DNA of 64,000 nt from Mycobacteriaceae bacterium (GCA_903970145.1 CAJCHO010000064.1:27975-91974); one strand, 5' to 3'; positions 50,654-60,583 are shown, counted from the stretch's first letter. Notes: generated by a model not told the origin, from the sequence alone. Numbers and translations are program-made.

Positions 50654-51019
50654 TTACTTCTTCAGGGAAGCTGCGGCCTTGCGCGGACCCTTGCGTGTCC
50701 GGGCATTGGTACGCGTACGCTGACCCCGCACCGGCAATCCGCGGCGATGGCGCAGGCCGCGGTAGCAGCCCAGGTCCATCAGACGCTTGATGTTCATCGA
50801 CACTTCGCGACGCAGGTCGCCTTCGACGACGAATTTCGCCACTTCGTCGCGCAGACGCTCCATCTCGCCGTCGTCGAGGTCCTTGACCTTCTTCGAATAG
50901 GCAACGCTCGCCGCATCGCAGATCTTGCGTGCGCGCGGACGACCGATCCCATAGATTGCCGTCAGACCGATGTCGGTGTGTTGGTGGTTCGGGATGTTGA
51001 TCCCAGCAATACGTGCCAT
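50654..51019 (-). CDS. rpsM: 30S ribosomal protein S13
   Basis: 121 residues. [35 protein letters not shown] and [20 protein letters not shown] are the hallmark blocks of S13, which contacts the P-site tRNA and the inter-subunit bridge. Second gene of the alpha group after rpmJ. Confidence 0.98.
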   Translation of the reverse strand: MARIAGINIPNHQHTDIGLTAIYGIGRPRARKICDAASVAYSKKVKDLDDGEMERLRDEVAKFVVEGDLRREVSMNIKRLMDLGCYRGLRHRRGLPVRGQRTRTNARTRKGPRKAAASLKK

Positions 51020-51057
51020 GCTCGTCCCTCGATATCAAATAGCCGCTGAAACGGCGG

Positions 51058-51171
51058 TCACCCTTGACGCTGCTTGTGGCGCGGATCCACGCAGATCACG
51101 CGTACCACGCCCTTGCGCTTGATGATCTTGCAGTTGCGGCACAGCCGCTTAACCGATGCCAGTACTTTCAT
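51058..51171 (-). CDS. rpmJ: 50S ribosomal protein L36
   Basis: A 37-residue protein read from ATG at 51171 to TGA at 51058-51060: [19 protein letters not shown], then [18 protein letters not shown]. The cysteines of CRNC, the later Cys and the His form the zinc site, so this is the zinc-binding type. It lies between infA and rpsM as in most bacteria. Confidence 0.97.
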   Translation of the reverse strand: MKVLASVKRLCRNCKIIKRKGVVRVICVDPRHKQRQG

Positions 51172-51237
51172 GATGTCCTCTGATTACTGTTAATGCTCAG
51201 CGTTCGGTACGTCCATTCCTCACCGTGGGCGCCGAAA

Positions 51238-51456
51238 TCACTTGGCACGAAACACGATCCGGGCGCGCGACAGATCGTATGGGGTCAGCTCCACCGTTAC
51301 CTTGTCGCCCGGAAGGATGCGGATGTAATTCATGCGCATCTTTCCCGAAATATGTCCCAGTACGACGTGCCCATTTTCCAGCTTGACGCGAAATGTCGCG
51401 TTCGGAAGATTCTCAAGAATCTCCCCCTGCATCTGGATTACGTCGTCCTTCGCCAT
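51238..51456 (-). CDS. infA: Translation initiation factor IF-1
   Basis: 72 residues, a single OB fold: [20 protein letters not shown], then [20 protein letters not shown] and [13 protein letters not shown]. It occupies the ribosomal A site during initiation. It is placed between secY and rpmJ, 27 bases after secY. Confidence 0.97.
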   Translation of the reverse strand: MAKDDVIQMQGEILENLPNATFRVKLENGHVVLGHISGKMRMNYIRILPGDKVTVELTPYDLSRARIVFRAK

Positions 51457-51483
51457 GCGATCCTTTGCTCTAAACCAGTCCGC

Positions 51484-52827
51484 TTAGCGGCCCGGTACTC
51501 CGCCTAACCCACCCTTGAAATTTGCCTTTTTCAGCAACGACTCATACTGGTGCGTCATGATGTAAGCCTGAATCTGCGCCATGAAGTCCATCGTCACCAC
51601 CACGATGATCAGCAGCGATGTCCCACCAAAGTAAAACGGTACGTTCTGCCAGAGCACCAGGAATTCAGGTAACAGACACACCAGCGTGATGTAGATCGAG
51701 CCAACCATCGTCAGACGCATCAGGATCTTGTCGATATAGCGCGCGGTCTGGTCGCCAGGACGGATGCCGGGTACAAAGGCACCGCTCTTTTTCAGGTTGT
51801 CCGCAGTTTCCTTGCTGTTGAACACCAGCGCGGTATAGAAAAAGCAGAAAAATATGATCGCACTGGCATACAGCATCACGTAGATCGGCTGACCCGGCGA
51901 GAGCGTCGCGGCGATGTCCTTGAGCGCATTGGCTACGGTGCCCGATTGACCCTTGCCGATGTAGCTTGCGATGGTCGCCGGGAACAGGATGATCGACGAC
52001 GCAAAAATCGGCGGAATGACACCCGACATGTTTAGCTTGAGCGGCAGGTGCGAGCTCTGCCCGGCCATGATCTTGTTGCCGACCTGGCGCTTGGCGTAGT
52101 TCACGAGGATCTTGCGCTGACCCCGCTCGACGAAGACCACCAACGCGGTTACAGCCACCACCACGGCACAAATGAAGATCGCCACGATCGCCTTCATCGC
52201 GCCCGAACTCACCAGTTCGCCCAGATTTCCGATTGCGCGCGGCAGGCCCGAGACTATCCCGGAAAAAATGATGATCGAGATGCCGTTACCGATGCCGCGC
52301 TCGGTAATCTGCTCACCGAGCCACATCAGGAACATCGTGCCGGTTACAAGGCACACCATGGTCGTGATCTGGAACATGATCCCGGGGGTCAGCACCAGCA
52401 GCGGCTGCGATTCGAGTGCCTTGGCCAGCAAGATTGCCTGTACCGATCCGAGGCCCAGAGTCGCATAACGCGTGTATTGGGTAATCTTGCGGCGTCCGGA
52501 CTCGCCTTCCTTCTTGATTGCCTCGAGCGGCGGATACACGGTCGAGACCAGCTGCATGATGATCGACGCCGAGATGTAGGGCATGATCCCGAGCGCGAAG
52601 ATCGTAAAGCGCGACAAGGCACCCCCCGAGAACATGTTGACCATGCCGAGAATGCCGCCCTGCTGCGCCTGGAACATCGCGGTCAGTTGCGCCGGATCGA
52701 TGCCCGGGACCGGGATATGGGCGCCCACCCGATAGACGACCAGAGCCCCGAGCAGAAAGAACAGGCGACGCTTGAGGTCGCCATACTTTCCGCCCTTTCC
52801 GGGTAGGTTTCTGGTGCTAGTTGCCAC
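51484..52827 (-). CDS. secY: Protein translocase subunit SecY
   Basis: A 447-residue, ten-helix channel of the Sec translocon. [20 protein letters not shown], then [15 protein letters not shown], and the cytoplasmic loop [19 protein letters not shown] are typical. The last gene of the spc segment before infA, preceded by rplO in the standard order. Confidence 0.98.
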   Translation of the reverse strand: MATSTRNLPGKGGKYGDLKRRLFFLLGALVVYRVGAHIPVPGIDPAQLTAMFQAQQGGILGMVNMFSGGALSRFTIFALGIMPYISASIIMQLVSTVYPPLEAIKKEGESGRRKITQYTRYATLGLGSVQAILLAKALESQPLLVLTPGIMFQITTMVCLVTGTMFLMWLGEQITERGIGNGISIIIFSGIVSGLPRAIGNLGELVSSGAMKAIVAIFICAVVVAVTALVVFVERGQRKILVNYAKRQVGNKIMAGQSSHLPLKLNMSGVIPPIFASSIILFPATIASYIGKGQSGTVANALKDIAATLSPGQPIYVMLYASAIIFFCFFYTALVFNSKETADNLKKSGAFVPGIRPGDQTARYIDKILMRLTMVGSIYITLVCLLPEFLVLWQNVPFYFGGTSLLIIVVVTMDFMAQIQAYIMTHQYESLLKKANFKGGLGGVPGR

Positions 52828-52865
52828 TTGCTTTTCTCCGCCTGTTTCTCTGTGGTTGCCTGCGC

Positions 52866-53297
52866 TCAGGCAACGCTGCCGCCGGCGGCTTCAATTGCCG
52901 CCTTGGCACCAGCAGTTGCACCGATACCGCGCAAGGAAATCTTGCGCGTCAGGGCACCGCTCAATACGACCTTGGCCGCGCGCTGCAGGTCGGTAACCAG
53001 ACCGGCCTGGCGCAAAGCCAGCAAATCAACTTCCTCGAGCGGCAGGCGCTCCAGATCCGACAGCCGCACTTCGGCGGTCAGGCGTGCCGTAAGCGACTTG
53101 AAACCACGCTTGGGCAAGCGACGCTGTAGCGGCATCTGGCCGCCCTCGAAGCCGACCTTGTGAAAACCGCCCGAACGTGACTTCTGGCCCTTGTGACCGC
53201 GACCGGCCGTCTTGCCAAGGCCCGAACCAATGCCGCGACCGACGCGGCGCTTGGCGTGCTTGGCGCCTTGGGCAGGCGAAATGGTATTTAGTTTCAT
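52866..53297 (-). CDS. rplO: 50S ribosomal protein L15
   Basis: 143 residues. [20 protein letters not shown] then [20 protein letters not shown] is the conserved basic N-terminus. The ATG at 53297 follows GGAG at normal spacing; an in-frame ATG four codons earlier lies in that ribosome binding site itself. Confidence 0.98.
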   Translation of the reverse strand: MKLNTISPAQGAKHAKRRVGRGIGSGLGKTAGRGHKGQKSRSGGFHKVGFEGGQMPLQRRLPKRGFKSLTARLTAEVRLSDLERLPLEEVDLLALRQAGLVTDLQRAAKVVLSGALTRKISLRGIGATAGAKAAIEAAGGSVA

Positions 53298-53329
53298 ATC
53301 GTTCTCCACACAGGTGCGAGCGCGAGCGC

Positions 53330-53527
53330 TCAGGACACCTTCACCAGGTAAGAAACCTTGTTGATCATGCCGCGCACTGCGTCGGTGTCTTCGAGCACGC
53401 GCGAACTGTTCATGCGACGCAGGCCCAGACCACGAACGGTGGCACGATGCGATTCACGCGTGCCGTTGATGCTCTTGATGAGCGTCACGGTCAGCGTCTT
53501 CTTCTGGTTGGCAGCTTCTTTGGTCAT
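53330..53527 (-). CDS. rpmD: 50S ribosomal protein L30
   Basis: 65 residues: [20 protein letters not shown], then [17 protein letters not shown] and [11 protein letters not shown]. The start at 53527 gives the normal length, with GGA upstream; an earlier in-frame ATG would overlap rpsE. The rpsE-rpmD-rplO order is standard. Confidence 0.97.
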   Translation of the reverse strand: MTKEAANQKKTLTVTLIKSINGTRESHRATVRGLGLRRMNSSRVLEDTDAVRGMINKVSYLVKVS

Positions 53528-53537
53528 GATGCTTTCC

Positions 53538-54059
53538 TTAACCGAGGATGTCCTCGACGGTCTTGCCGCGCTTGGCGGCAATCTCCGACGGGGTGCTCAT
53601 CTTCTGCAGGCCATTCAACGTGGCGCGAACCATGTTGTAAGGATTGGTAGAGCCCAGGCTCTTGGCGACCACATTGGTCACGCCGATCACTTCGAAAATC
53701 GCGCGCATCGGTCCACCGGCGATCACACCGGTACCGTCCTTGGCCGGCGACATCAGCACGGTCGACGCGCCCCACTTGCCGACCACGGTGTGCTGCAGCG
53801 TGCCGCGCTTGAGCGACACCTTGAACATTTTGCGACGCGCCTCTTCCATCGCCTTTTGCACAGCAACCGGCACTTCACGCGCCTTGCCCTTGCCCATGCC
53901 GATGCGGCCATCGCCATCGCCAACCACGGTCAGCGCTGCGAAGCCGAGAATACGACCACCCTTGACAACCTTGGTGACGCGATTGACCGAGATCATCTTC
54001 TCGCGCATCCCGTCGTCGCGCTCGTCACCCATCGGAGTCTTTGCCTGGACTTTAGCCAT
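53538..54059 (-). CDS. rpsE: 30S ribosomal protein S5
   Basis: 173 residues. [20 protein letters not shown], then [20 protein letters not shown] carry the conserved double-stranded RNA-binding fold, with [20 protein letters not shown] near the C-terminus. S5 acts in decoding accuracy. Confidence 0.98.
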   Translation of the reverse strand: MAKVQAKTPMGDERDDGMREKMISVNRVTKVVKGGRILGFAALTVVGDGDGRIGMGKGKAREVPVAVQKAMEEARRKMFKVSLKRGTLQHTVVGKWGASTVLMSPAKDGTGVIAGGPMRAIFEVIGVTNVVAKSLGSTNPYNMVRATLNGLQKMSTPSEIAAKRGKTVEDILG

Positions 54060-54069
54060 GTGAATTCCT

Positions 54070-54435
54070 TTAGAACTTCAGGCCGGCTTCACGCGCGGCT
54101 TCAGCCAGCGCCTTGACGCGGCCGTGATAACGGAAACCGGAACGGTCAAAGGCGACCGTGTCGATGCCTGCGCTCTTCGCCTTTTCGGCGACGCGCTTGC
54201 CCACCAGGGCCGCGGCACTGCTGTTGCCACCCTTGCCAGTCGCCGTAGCGAGTTGCTGACGCACTTCCGGTTCCAGCGTTGACGCCGAGACCAGCACACG
54301 CGTGCCGTCACCCGAAATGATATTGGCGTAGATGTGCAGGTTAGTGCGATGCACGGCGAGTCGCGACACGCCGAGCTCAGCGATCTTTGCTCGGGTCTGG
54401 CGGGCGCGCCGCAGGCGCGATTGTTTCTTGTCCAT
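54070..54435 (-). CDS. rplR: 50S ribosomal protein L18
   Basis: 121 residues. [20 protein letters not shown], then [20 protein letters not shown] and [20 protein letters not shown] identify L18, a 5S rRNA binder. The internal Lys/Gly/Asn/Ser segment is the usual variable loop. Confidence 0.98.
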   Translation of the reverse strand: MDKKQSRLRRARQTRAKIAELGVSRLAVHRTNLHIYANIISGDGTRVLVSASTLEPEVRQQLATATGKGGNSSAAALVGKRVAEKAKSAGIDTVAFDRSGFRYHGRVKALAEAAREAGLKF

Positions 54436-54460
54436 GGCCTAATGCCTCTTAGCGGATCAG

Positions 54461-54994
54461 TTACTTCTTCTTGGTTTCCTTGATCACCACGACTTCGTCG
54501 GAGTAGCGCACACCCTTACCCTTGTACGGCTCGGGTTTGCGGTAAGCACGCACTTCGGCGGCAGTCTGGCCAACCTTCTGGCGATCAGTTCCCTTGATGA
54601 TGATTTCGGTCTGGGTCGGGGTCTCGCACTTGACGCCGGTGGGCATCTGGTGCACCACAGGATGCGAATAACCGAGCGACAGGTTGAGCTTGTCGCCCTG
54701 TGCCTGGGCCCGGTATCCGACGCCGACCAGAGCCAGCTTCTTCTCGAAACCCTTGGTCACACCGGTGACCATGTTGGCGACAAGCGCGCGCATGGTGCCC
54801 GACATGGCATTGGCTTCACGGCTTTCATTGGCCGCTTCAAAAGTGATCTGCCCATCCTTGTGGACAACGCGCACCGCAGGATGCTGGCTCTGCGTGAGCG
54901 AGCCCAGAGGACCCTTGACGACGATCGCTTCGGCACCGAGGGCAACTTCTGCGCCTTTGGGCAGGGTAATTGGATTCTTGGCTACACGGGACAT
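54461..54994 (-). CDS. rplF: 50S ribosomal protein L6
   Basis: 177 residues with two tandem alpha/beta repeats. [20 protein letters not shown] lies at the start, [20 protein letters not shown] in the middle, and [18 protein letters not shown] at the C-terminus. Standard place between rpsH and rplR. Confidence 0.98.
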   Translation of the reverse strand: MSRVAKNPITLPKGAEVALGAEAIVVKGPLGSLTQSQHPAVRVVHKDGQITFEAANESREANAMSGTMRALVANMVTGVTKGFEKKLALVGVGYRAQAQGDKLNLSLGYSHPVVHQMPTGVKCETPTQTEIIIKGTDRQKVGQTAAEVRAYRKPEPYKGKGVRYSDEVVVIKETKKK

Positions 54995-55004
54995 GATCGA
55001 CTCC

Positions 55005-55400
55005 TTAGGCCACGTAGCAGATGACTTCGCCGCCCACGCCCGTGGCGCGCGCCTTGCGATCGGTCATCACACCGTGAGATGTCGAAACGATGGCCACGCC
55101 AAGACCGTTGAGCACCGCGGGAATCGCGTCACGACCCTTGTAGATGCGCAGGCCTGGCTTGGAGACGCGCTCCAGGCGCTCGATGACCGGGCGTCCGGCG
55201 TAGTACTTCAACTGGATAGTCAGCGTCGCCTTGCCACTCTCGTCGCTTACCGAGAAATTCTCGACGTAGCCCTCATCCTGCAGGACCTTGGCGATGGCAA
55301 CCTTGACTTTAGATGACGGCATCGACACAGCGGATTTTTCAACCCCTTGTGCATTGCGGATGCGCGTCAGCATGTCGGCGATCGGATCACTCATGCTCAT
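55005..55400 (-). CDS. rpsH: 30S ribosomal protein S8
   Basis: 131 residues. [36 protein letters not shown] and [19 protein letters not shown] C-terminus (here [20 protein letters not shown]) identify S8. In E. coli it represses the spc operon; whether that holds here is not shown. Confidence 0.98.
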   Translation of the reverse strand: MSMSDPIADMLTRIRNAQGVEKSAVSMPSSKVKVAIAKVLQDEGYVENFSVSDESGKATLTIQLKYYAGRPVIERLERVSKPGLRIYKGRDAIPAVLNGLGVAIVSTSHGVMTDRKARATGVGGEVICYVA

Positions 55401-55424
55401 TGCTATATCTCCTGATTCACCGGG

Positions 55425-55730
55425 TTACCAGCTGGCCTTGGTCAGGCCGGGGATTTCGCCACGCATCGCGGCTTCACGCACCTTGATGCGGCCCAGTCCA
55501 AACTTGCGGTAGGTACCCCGAGGACGGCCCGTAATCGCGCAGCGATTACGCTGGCGCGTCGGGTTCGCGTTGCGCGGCAGCTGCTGCAATTGCAGCCGCG
55601 CCTCGTAACGCTCTTCTTCAGACTTGCTCTGATCGTTGATCAGAGCTTGCAGTGCGAGCCGCTTGGGCGTGTATTTCTTGACCAGGGCGGCACGCTTTTT
55701 CTCACGGTTGATCAGGGACAGTTTAGCCAC
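55425..55730 (-). CDS. rpsN: 30S ribosomal protein S14, zinc-free type
   Basis: 101 residues. [40 protein letters not shown] and [20 protein letters not shown] are the long S14 form. The CxxC pairs of the zinc form are absent, so this is the zinc-independent type. Confidence 0.98.
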   Translation of the reverse strand: MAKLSLINREKKRAALVKKYTPKRLALQALINDQSKSEEERYEARLQLQQLPRNANPTRQRNRCAITGRPRGTYRKFGLGRIKVREAAMRGEIPGLTKASW

Positions 55731-55737
55731 GATAACC

Positions 55738-56277
55738 TCAATTCTTGAACGGGAACTTGAATGCGGCGAGAAGTGCCTTGCACTCTTCGTCGTTCTTGGC
55801 GGTAGTCGTGATGCTGACGTTCAGCCCACGCAACGCATCAATCTTGTCGTACTCGATTTCCGGGAAAATGATCTGTTCCTTGACGCCGACGTTGTAATTG
55901 CCGCGACCATCAAAGGCACGCCCCGAAATACCGCGGAAGTCACGCACACGCGGCAGTGCGACCGTCACAAAGCGGTCGAGAAACTCATACATGCGCGAGC
56001 CGCGCAGGGTCACCATGCAACCGATCGGGTAGCCCTGGCGAATCTTGAAACCGGCGATCGCCTTGCGCGCCTTGGTGACCACCGGCTTTTGCCCGGCGAT
56101 CTTGGTCAGATCGCCCACGGCGTGCTCGATGATCTTCTTGTCCGCGACGGCTTCCGAGAGACCCATGTTCAGGGTGATCTTGGTGATGCGCGGCACTTGC
56201 ATTACCGACTTGTAGCCGAATTTCTTCGTCAGATCGGGAACGATCTTTTCCTTGTATAGCTGCTGCAAACGGGCCAT
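55738..56277 (-). CDS. rplE: 50S ribosomal protein L5
   Basis: 179 residues. [32 protein letters not shown] and [20 protein letters not shown] identify L5, which binds 5S rRNA and contacts the P-site tRNA. Two ATG codons lie close together; the second (56277) has GAGG at a proper 8-base distance and gives the family length. Confidence 0.97.
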   Translation of the reverse strand: MARLQQLYKEKIVPDLTKKFGYKSVMQVPRITKITLNMGLSEAVADKKIIEHAVGDLTKIAGQKPVVTKARKAIAGFKIRQGYPIGCMVTLRGSRMYEFLDRFVTVALPRVRDFRGISGRAFDGRGNYNVGVKEQIIFPEIEYDKIDALRGLNVSITTTAKNDEECKALLAAFKFPFKN

Positions 56278-56294
56278 GGTCATATCCTCTATTT

Positions 56295-56615
56295 CTACTT
56301 GGCCGAAACCAGTTCACCGTTCGACTTGAAGACACGCACCTTGGTGCCGTCTGCCTGGACCTTGAAGCCGACGCGATCCGCCTTGCCGCTGGCAGCGTTA
56401 TAGAGCGCGACATTCGAGATCTGGATCGGCATGGTCTTGTCCACGATGCCGCCCTGAACGTTCTTCATCGGATTGGGCTTGGCGTGCTTCTTGACCACAT
56501 TCACGCCTTCAACCAGCACGTGCAGATCGTCGACACGACGCAACACGGTGCCGCGCTTGCCTTTGTCCTTGCCTGCAATGACGACGATTTCGTCGCCCTT
56601 AATGATCTTGTTCAT
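56295..56615 (-). CDS. rplX: 50S ribosomal protein L24
   Basis: 106 residues with a KOW motif: [20 protein letters not shown], then [21 protein letters not shown]24 starts large-subunit assembly. The ATG at 56615 follows GAGGCCAGGG; an ATG four codons earlier overlaps the rplN stop. Confidence 0.97.
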   Translation of the reverse strand: MNKIIKGDEIVVIAGKDKGKRGTVLRRVDDLHVLVEGVNVVKKHAKPNPMKNVQGGIVDKTMPIQISNVALYNAASGKADRVGFKVQADGTKVRVFKSNGELVSAK

Positions 56616-56623
56616 CCCTGGCC

Positions 56624-56992
56624 TCACAGAACTTCGGGGGCGAGCGACACGATCTTCATGAAGCGCTCGGTACGCAGTTCGCGCGTGACCGGCCCGAAGA
56701 TGCGGGTGCCAATCGGCTCCAGCTTGTTGTTGAGCAGCACCGCGGTATTGCCGTCGAATTTGATCAACGAACCATCGCCGCGACGCACACCTTTTGCCGT
56801 ACGCACGACGACTGCGTTGAAAATTTCACCCTTCTTGACGCGTCCACGCGGTGTGGCTTCCTTCACCGTTACCTTGATGATGTCGCCAATGGTCGCGTAA
56901 CGACGCTTCGAGCCACCCAGCACCTTGATGCACATAACTTCGCGCGCACCGGTGTTGTCGGCCACTTCCAGCCGAGATTCCGTCTGAATCAT
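56624..56992 (-). CDS. rplN: 50S ribosomal protein L14
   Basis: 122 residues. [40 protein letters not shown] and [17 protein letters not shown] C-terminus ([20 protein letters not shown]) identify L14. It is the first gene after the break in the ribosomal cluster and has its own promoter about 145 bases upstream. Confidence 0.98.
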   Translation of the reverse strand: MIQTESRLEVADNTGAREVMCIKVLGGSKRRYATIGDIIKVTVKEATPRGRVKKGEIFNAVVVRTAKGVRRGDGSLIKFDGNTAVLLNNKLEPIGTRIFGPVTRELRTERFMKIVSLAPEVL

Positions 56993-57108
56993 GATTTTCT
57001 TCCCAACTTAATCCGCAGTGCGCTCCAGAGCGCGAGGCGGGTCAGTTTTGGTCCCGTAAAGGGTTGAATCGAACGCCAGGCCCGCGACTTGCCGGGCGGC
57101 GGTACACA

Positions 57109-57131
57109 CTCACCAGAAATTTTGAGGTGAG
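57109..57131 (-). promoter_or_regulatory. Hairpin at the predicted 5' end of the rplN mRNA
   Basis: CTCACC and GGTGAG arms (57131-57126 and 57114-57109 on the minus strand) close an 11-base A/T-rich loop. It begins at about the predicted transcription start of the promoter at 57138-57166, so it would cap the transcript and could protect its 5' end or form part of an autogenous control leader. Confidence 0.4.
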
Positions 57132-57137
57132 CCAGTG

Positions 57138-57166
57138 AGTATAGCAAGGCGGTCAGCCGCTTGCAA
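57138..57166 (-). promoter_or_regulatory. Sigma-70 promoter for rplN and the spc genes
   Basis: On the minus strand: -35 TTGCAA (57166-57161), exactly 17 bases, then -10 TATACT (57143-57138). The -35 lies inside the last codons of the GNAT gene. The start would be near 57131, giving an ~140-base leader before rplN. Confidence 0.7.
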
Positions 57167-57671
57167 GCGAAGATTGAGAGTTTCTCGCTGACGAGACGGC
57201 TTGGGAGCTCGCAAGCACCAGCTGCGGCCGGACCCGGTTGGGCGCGTGTGCCAGCGGCGCGGCTTCTACCCCCACCCGGCGCGCACCGCAGGCGAGGTAA
57301 AAGGCCTCGGCATTCGGGTCGGCGTCGATCTCGACCTGGGACGCGCCGAGTAGGCGCGCCCGCTCGAGGGCGTGCGCCAGAAGCGCGCGGCCGATGCCGC
57401 GGCGTGCCCGTTGCGGCTCGACCCAGAGGTGCTCGAGCGCTGCAGACTGGCTGCTAGGACGCAAGAGATAGAAGCCAAGGATTGCGCCATCCTGCTCGCA
57501 CACGGCGATGGTGCCGGCAGCTATGTCGTCGCTTTCCACACGCAAGTCGCTCTGCCAGGCCGCCAGCTCCGTGCTCGAGTAGCCCCAGTAGGCCTTGGAG
57601 CGCATAGCAAGTTCTGACAAATCCGCTTCCTCGCCGGGCTTAGCGCTGCGAAACCGCAAGTCCTCACCCAC
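57153..57671 (-). CDS. GNAT family N-acetyltransferase
   Basis: A 172-residue acetyltransferase. The acetyl-CoA loop is RARRGIGRALLAHALERAR, preceded by LEHLWVEP and followed by VEIDADPNAEAFYLACGARR, the usual motif order of the family. The GTG start has AGGAGG five bases upstream, an excellent site. The last ~25 residues are non-conserved and overlap the rplN promoter. Substrate unknown. It sits in the break between the S10 and spc ribosomal genes and is divergent from the PAP2 gene. Confidence 0.9.
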   Translation of the reverse strand: MGEDLRFRSAKPGEEADLSELAMRSKAYWGYSSTELAAWQSDLRVESDDIAAGTIAVCEQDGAILGFYLLRPSSQSAALEHLWVEPQRARRGIGRALLAHALERARLLGASQVEIDADPNAEAFYLACGARRVGVEAAPLAHAPNRVRPQLVLASSQAVSSARNSQSSLASG

Positions 57672-57708
57672 GCGAGCCTCCTGTCATCCAATGAGTAGAC
57701 AATCCTAA

Positions 57709-57736
57709 CCCCGGCTAGCGGTTCCCAACGCCGGGG
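57709..57736. repeat. Hairpin between the GNAT and PAP2 genes
   Basis: CCCCGGC (57709-57715) and GCCGGGG (57730-57736) pair over a 14-base loop in the 121-base divergent region. No T-run. It may be a regulatory site; a TATGCT at 57753-57758 is a weak -10 candidate for the PAP2 gene. Confidence 0.3.
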
Positions 57737-57792
57737 CAGCAGCTGCGGCTGGTATGCTCTTTTGCTGCAGCGCAAACCGGCCTGACCCCGCC

Positions 57793-58371
57793 ATGGATTT
57801 CTATACCGCAGTCTTTCTGAGTGCCTTAGGCGAGTCGCCATTTGCCCTGGCGCTGGCGGCAGGCATTTTCTTCTGGTTCTTCGCGGCCGGCCAGCACCGG
57901 CGTGCGCGACTATTTGCGCTGGCCCTGGGCCTTGCTGTCATCGTGGTCTCGACCAACAAGGCTCTCTACGTCGTCTCGCACCGTCGTCTCGCGCTCGAGG
58001 CTTATCGCGCCGCTTCGGGTCATGCGATGCTGGCCGCGGCAATTTTTCCGGTCCTGGCACGCTGCCTGTCCGTCGGGATGACGCGCACCTGGTGTCGAGT
58101 CATGGTGGGCCTCGGTGGCCTGCTTGCTCTCCTGATCGGTATCTCGCGATTGCGACTGAGTGCTCACACTCCCGCTGAAGTCGTCGTTGGGCTCGCCATC
58201 GGCGCGATCGTTTCGATCCTGGTGATGCGCGAGCGCGAGTCGTGGCCGGCCGGCCAAACGCGCAGTCGCCTCGTGGCCGCGCTCTTGCCATCCTTGCTGC
58301 TATTTGGGGTGAGCTTTGATTTCAGCACCGAATTCGCAATGCTCGTCGTTCACGTGATCACGATTCACTAG
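57793..58371 (+). CDS. PAP2-type membrane phosphatase with variant active site
   Basis: A 192-residue protein with about five or six membrane segments. The second phosphatase motif is AASGHAML and the third is SRLRLSAHTPAEVVVG. Here the last acidic residue is Glu where the family has Asp, and the first motif (KALYVVSHRR) is a poor match to KX6RP. Family members remove phosphate from lipid phosphates such as undecaprenyl pyrophosphate. With these changes activity is uncertain. It is the only plus-strand gene inside the ribosomal cluster. Confidence 0.82.
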   Translation: MDFYTAVFLSALGESPFALALAAGIFFWFFAAGQHRRARLFALALGLAVIVVSTNKALYVVSHRRLALEAYRAASGHAMLAAAIFPVLARCLSVGMTRTWCRVMVGLGGLLALLIGISRLRLSAHTPAEVVVGLAIGAIVSILVMRERESWPAGQTRSRLVAALLPSLLLFGVSFDFSTEFAMLVVHVITIH

Positions 58372-58391
58372 GTACGCGCCAAAAAGCACAA

Positions 58392-58434
58392 GGCCCGATT
58401 CGCTCGTGCCACACGGCACGGGCGCAATCGGGCC
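58392..58434 (-). terminator. Intrinsic terminator after rpsQ
   Basis: The outer stem is GGCCCGATT (58392-58400) with AATCGGGCC (58426-58434); the inner stem is CGTGCC (58405-58410) with GGCACG (58415-58420). Read on the minus strand it is followed by CTTTTTGG. It lies 24 bases after the rpsQ stop and would end the S10 transcript. It sits between the convergent PAP2 and rpsQ genes. Confidence 0.75.
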
Positions 58435-58457
58435 CAGAAGGCTTTGCTGCCGGAGAA

Positions 58458-58739
58458 CTAGATGATGCGCGCGGCCTCGACGAGCTTGACCACCGTCCAC
58501 GCCTTGGTGCGCGAAATCGGACGCGTCTCGGCGATCTCGACGGTATCGCCTTCCTTGTACTGGTTGGTTTCATCGTGCGCGTGGTACTTCTTCGAACGCA
58601 CCATGAACTTGCCGTAGAGCGGATGCTGCACCTTGCGCTCAACCAGCACGGTCACCGTCTTGTTCATCTTGTTGCTGACGACCTTGCCGACCAGCGTGCG
58701 TGTCAGCGCGGCGTCCTTGGCTTCAGTGACTTCGTTCAT
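58458..58739 (-). CDS. rpsQ: 30S ribosomal protein S17
   Basis: 93 residues. [40 protein letters not shown] and [18 protein letters not shown] identify S17. The start overlaps the rpmC stop (ATGA). It is the last gene before the break in the cluster. Confidence 0.98.
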   Translation of the reverse strand: MNEVTEAKDAALTRTLVGKVVSNKMNKTVTVLVERKVQHPLYGKFMVRSKKYHAHDETNQYKEGDTVEIAETRPISRTKAWTVVKLVEAARII

Positions 58740-58930
58740 TTGGTTTTGGCCTTTTCGTTCATGACGGTGCGCACGCGCGCGATATCGCGGCGCACCTTCT
58801 TCAGCTGACTGGTGTTGTTCAGTTGCTGGGTAGCGATTTGCATGCGCAGTCCAAATTGCGCCTTGAGCAGCTCGCCAAGTTCCTTGGCGAGCGCCTCGTC
58901 GTTCTGGCCGCGGATTTCCGATGCCTTCAT
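58736..58930 (-). CDS. rpmC: 50S ribosomal protein L29
   Basis: 64 residues. [20 protein letters not shown], then [20 protein letters not shown] identify L29 at the tunnel exit, a docking site for trigger factor and SRP. The ATG at 58930 follows GGGAGAACAG-like sequence. Overlaps rpsQ by four bases. Confidence 0.97.
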   Translation of the reverse strand: MKASEIRGQNDEALAKELGELLKAQFGLRMQIATQQLNNTSQLKKVRRDIARVRTVMNEKAKTK

Positions 58931-58943
58931 TCTGTTCTCCCGA

Positions 58944-59360
58944 TTAAGCGCCAACCTGGCGGATCACGAAGGTCGTGCGAATCGGCAGCTTGGCCGCAGC
59001 CAGGCGGAACGCCTCGCGCGCAATCACCTCTTCAACACCGTCCATCTCGTAGAGCACCTTGCCTGGCTGAATTTCAGCAACGTAATACTCCGGATTGCCC
59101 TTGCCGTTACCCATGCGAACTTCAGCGGGCTTTTGCGAGATCGGCTTGTCCGGGAAAATGCGGATCCAGATGCGACCACCACGCTTGATGTGGCGCGACA
59201 TGGCGCGACGGGCGGCTTCGATCTGGCGCGCCGTCAGGCGACCGCGACCGGTGGCCTTTAAGCCGAACTCTCCAAACGAGACCGCGGTACCGCGCGTAGC
59301 GATACCCTTGTTGCGGCCCTTCTGTTCCTTGCGATACTTTCTGCGTGCCGGTTGCAGCAT
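58944..59360 (-). CDS. rplP: 50S ribosomal protein L16
   Basis: 138 residues. [20 protein letters not shown], then [20 protein letters not shown] and [20 protein letters not shown] identify L16, which helps position A-site tRNA. It starts 2 bases after the rpsC stop. Confidence 0.98.
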   Translation of the reverse strand: MLQPARRKYRKEQKGRNKGIATRGTAVSFGEFGLKATGRGRLTARQIEAARRAMSRHIKRGGRIWIRIFPDKPISQKPAEVRMGNGKGNPEYYVAEIQPGKVLYEMDGVEEVIAREAFRLAAAKLPIRTTFVIRQVGA

Positions 59361-59362
59361 GG

Positions 59363-60235
59363 CTATTCTCCTGCCTTGGGCTCAGTCGGACCCTTGCCAG
59401 CGGCCGGTGCCGCCGGGGTAGCAGCCGCCTTGCGCACGCGCTTGACGACCGGCGGCTTGGGAGCCTCGACTGCCGGTGCGGCCGCAACGGCCTCACCTTC
59501 GACTGCCTTCTTGGCGCGCGGCGTGCGGGTCCCGGTCGGGGACTTGCGCGCCGGACGGCGTTCCTGCTTTTCGACTTCCGGGGCCGGTGCTGCCGGAGCC
59601 TCGTTGGCCGCCAGACGATCACCCTTGTAAACCCAGCACTTGATTCCGATGATGCCGTAGGTCGTGACAGCTTCCGAGAAACCGTAATCGATGTCGGCAC
59701 GCAGGGTATGGAGCGGCACACGACCTTCGCGGTACCACTCGGTGCGAGCGATTTCAATGCCGTTCAGGCGTCCCGACGACATCAGCTTGATGCCCTGGGC
59801 ACCCAGGCGCATGGCGTTCTGCATGGCGCGCTTCATCGCGCGGCGGAACATGATGCGCTTTTCGAGTTGCTGGGCGATCGAATCGGCGATCAGCTGCGCG
59901 TCAATCTCGGGTTTGCGAATTTCCTCGATATTGACGTGCACCGGCACGCCCATGCGCTTTTGCAGCTCGACCTTCAGGGATTCGATGTCCTCGCCCTTCT
60001 TGCCGATCACGACGCCAGGACGTGAGCTGTAAATGGTGATGCGGGCATTCTTGGCGGGACGCTCGATCACGACGCGGCCGACCGAGGCGCTCTTGAGACG
60101 CTTTTTCAGGTACTCACGCACCTTCAGGTCCTCGTTGAGCATGGTCGCGAAGTTGTTATTGCCCGCGTACCACTTCGATCCCCAATTGCGAGTCACCGCT
60201 AGGCGGAACCCGGTCGGGTGGATTTTCTGACCCAT
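59363..60235 (-). CDS. rpsC: 30S ribosomal protein S3 with long C-terminal tail
   Basis: 290 residues. The KH domain and conserved core are present: [40 protein letters not shown] and [20 protein letters not shown]. After about residue 213 comes an Ala/Pro/Lys/Arg-rich tail of about 77 residues ([20 protein letters not shown] and following), longer than the short extension of most S3 proteins. S3 lines the mRNA entry channel and has helicase activity there, so the tail is probably exposed near incoming mRNA. The tail stays in frame with ordinary codon use. Confidence 0.97.
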   Translation of the reverse strand: MGQKIHPTGFRLAVTRNWGSKWYAGNNNFATMLNEDLKVREYLKKRLKSASVGRVVIERPAKNARITIYSSRPGVVIGKKGEDIESLKVELQKRMGVPVHVNIEEIRKPEIDAQLIADSIAQQLEKRIMFRRAMKRAMQNAMRLGAQGIKLMSSGRLNGIEIARTEWYREGRVPLHTLRADIDYGFSEAVTTYGIIGIKCWVYKGDRLAANEAPAAPAPEVEKQERRPARKSPTGTRTPRAKKAVEGEAVAAAPAVEAPKPPVVKRVRKAAATPAAPAAGKGPTEPKAGE

Positions 60236-60244
60236 CGTGACTCC

Positions 60245-60574
60245 TTAGTTGCCGACCGTCACAGCGATGTGACAGGTCTGCTTTTCAATCTTGTTGCCGC
60301 GGCCCTTGGCGCGCGCGGTAAAACGCTTGAGCGAGGCACCCTTGTCGACCGTGATCGAGGTGACCTTCAGTTCATCGATATCCGCGCCGTCGTTGTGCTC
60401 GGCATTGGCGATCGCCGACTCAAGCACCTTCTTGATGATCGTCGCGCCCTTCTTGGGGCTGAAGGTCAGAATGTTCAGGGCGGCGTCTACCTTCTTGCCG
60501 CGGATCTGATCCGCAACGAGACGGCCTTTTTGCGCCGAGATCCGGACGCCACGCAGTTTGGCTGAGGTTTCCAT
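60245..60574 (-). CDS. rplV: 50S ribosomal protein L22
   Basis: 109 residues. [40 protein letters not shown] and [19 protein letters not shown] identify L22, whose beta hairpin lines the exit tunnel. Standard position between rpsS and rpsC. Confidence 0.98.
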   Translation of the reverse strand: METSAKLRGVRISAQKGRLVADQIRGKKVDAALNILTFSPKKGATIIKKVLESAIANAEHNDGADIDELKVTSITVDKGASLKRFTARAKGRGNKIEKQTCHIAVTVGN

Positions 60575-60583
60575 GAATCTTCC

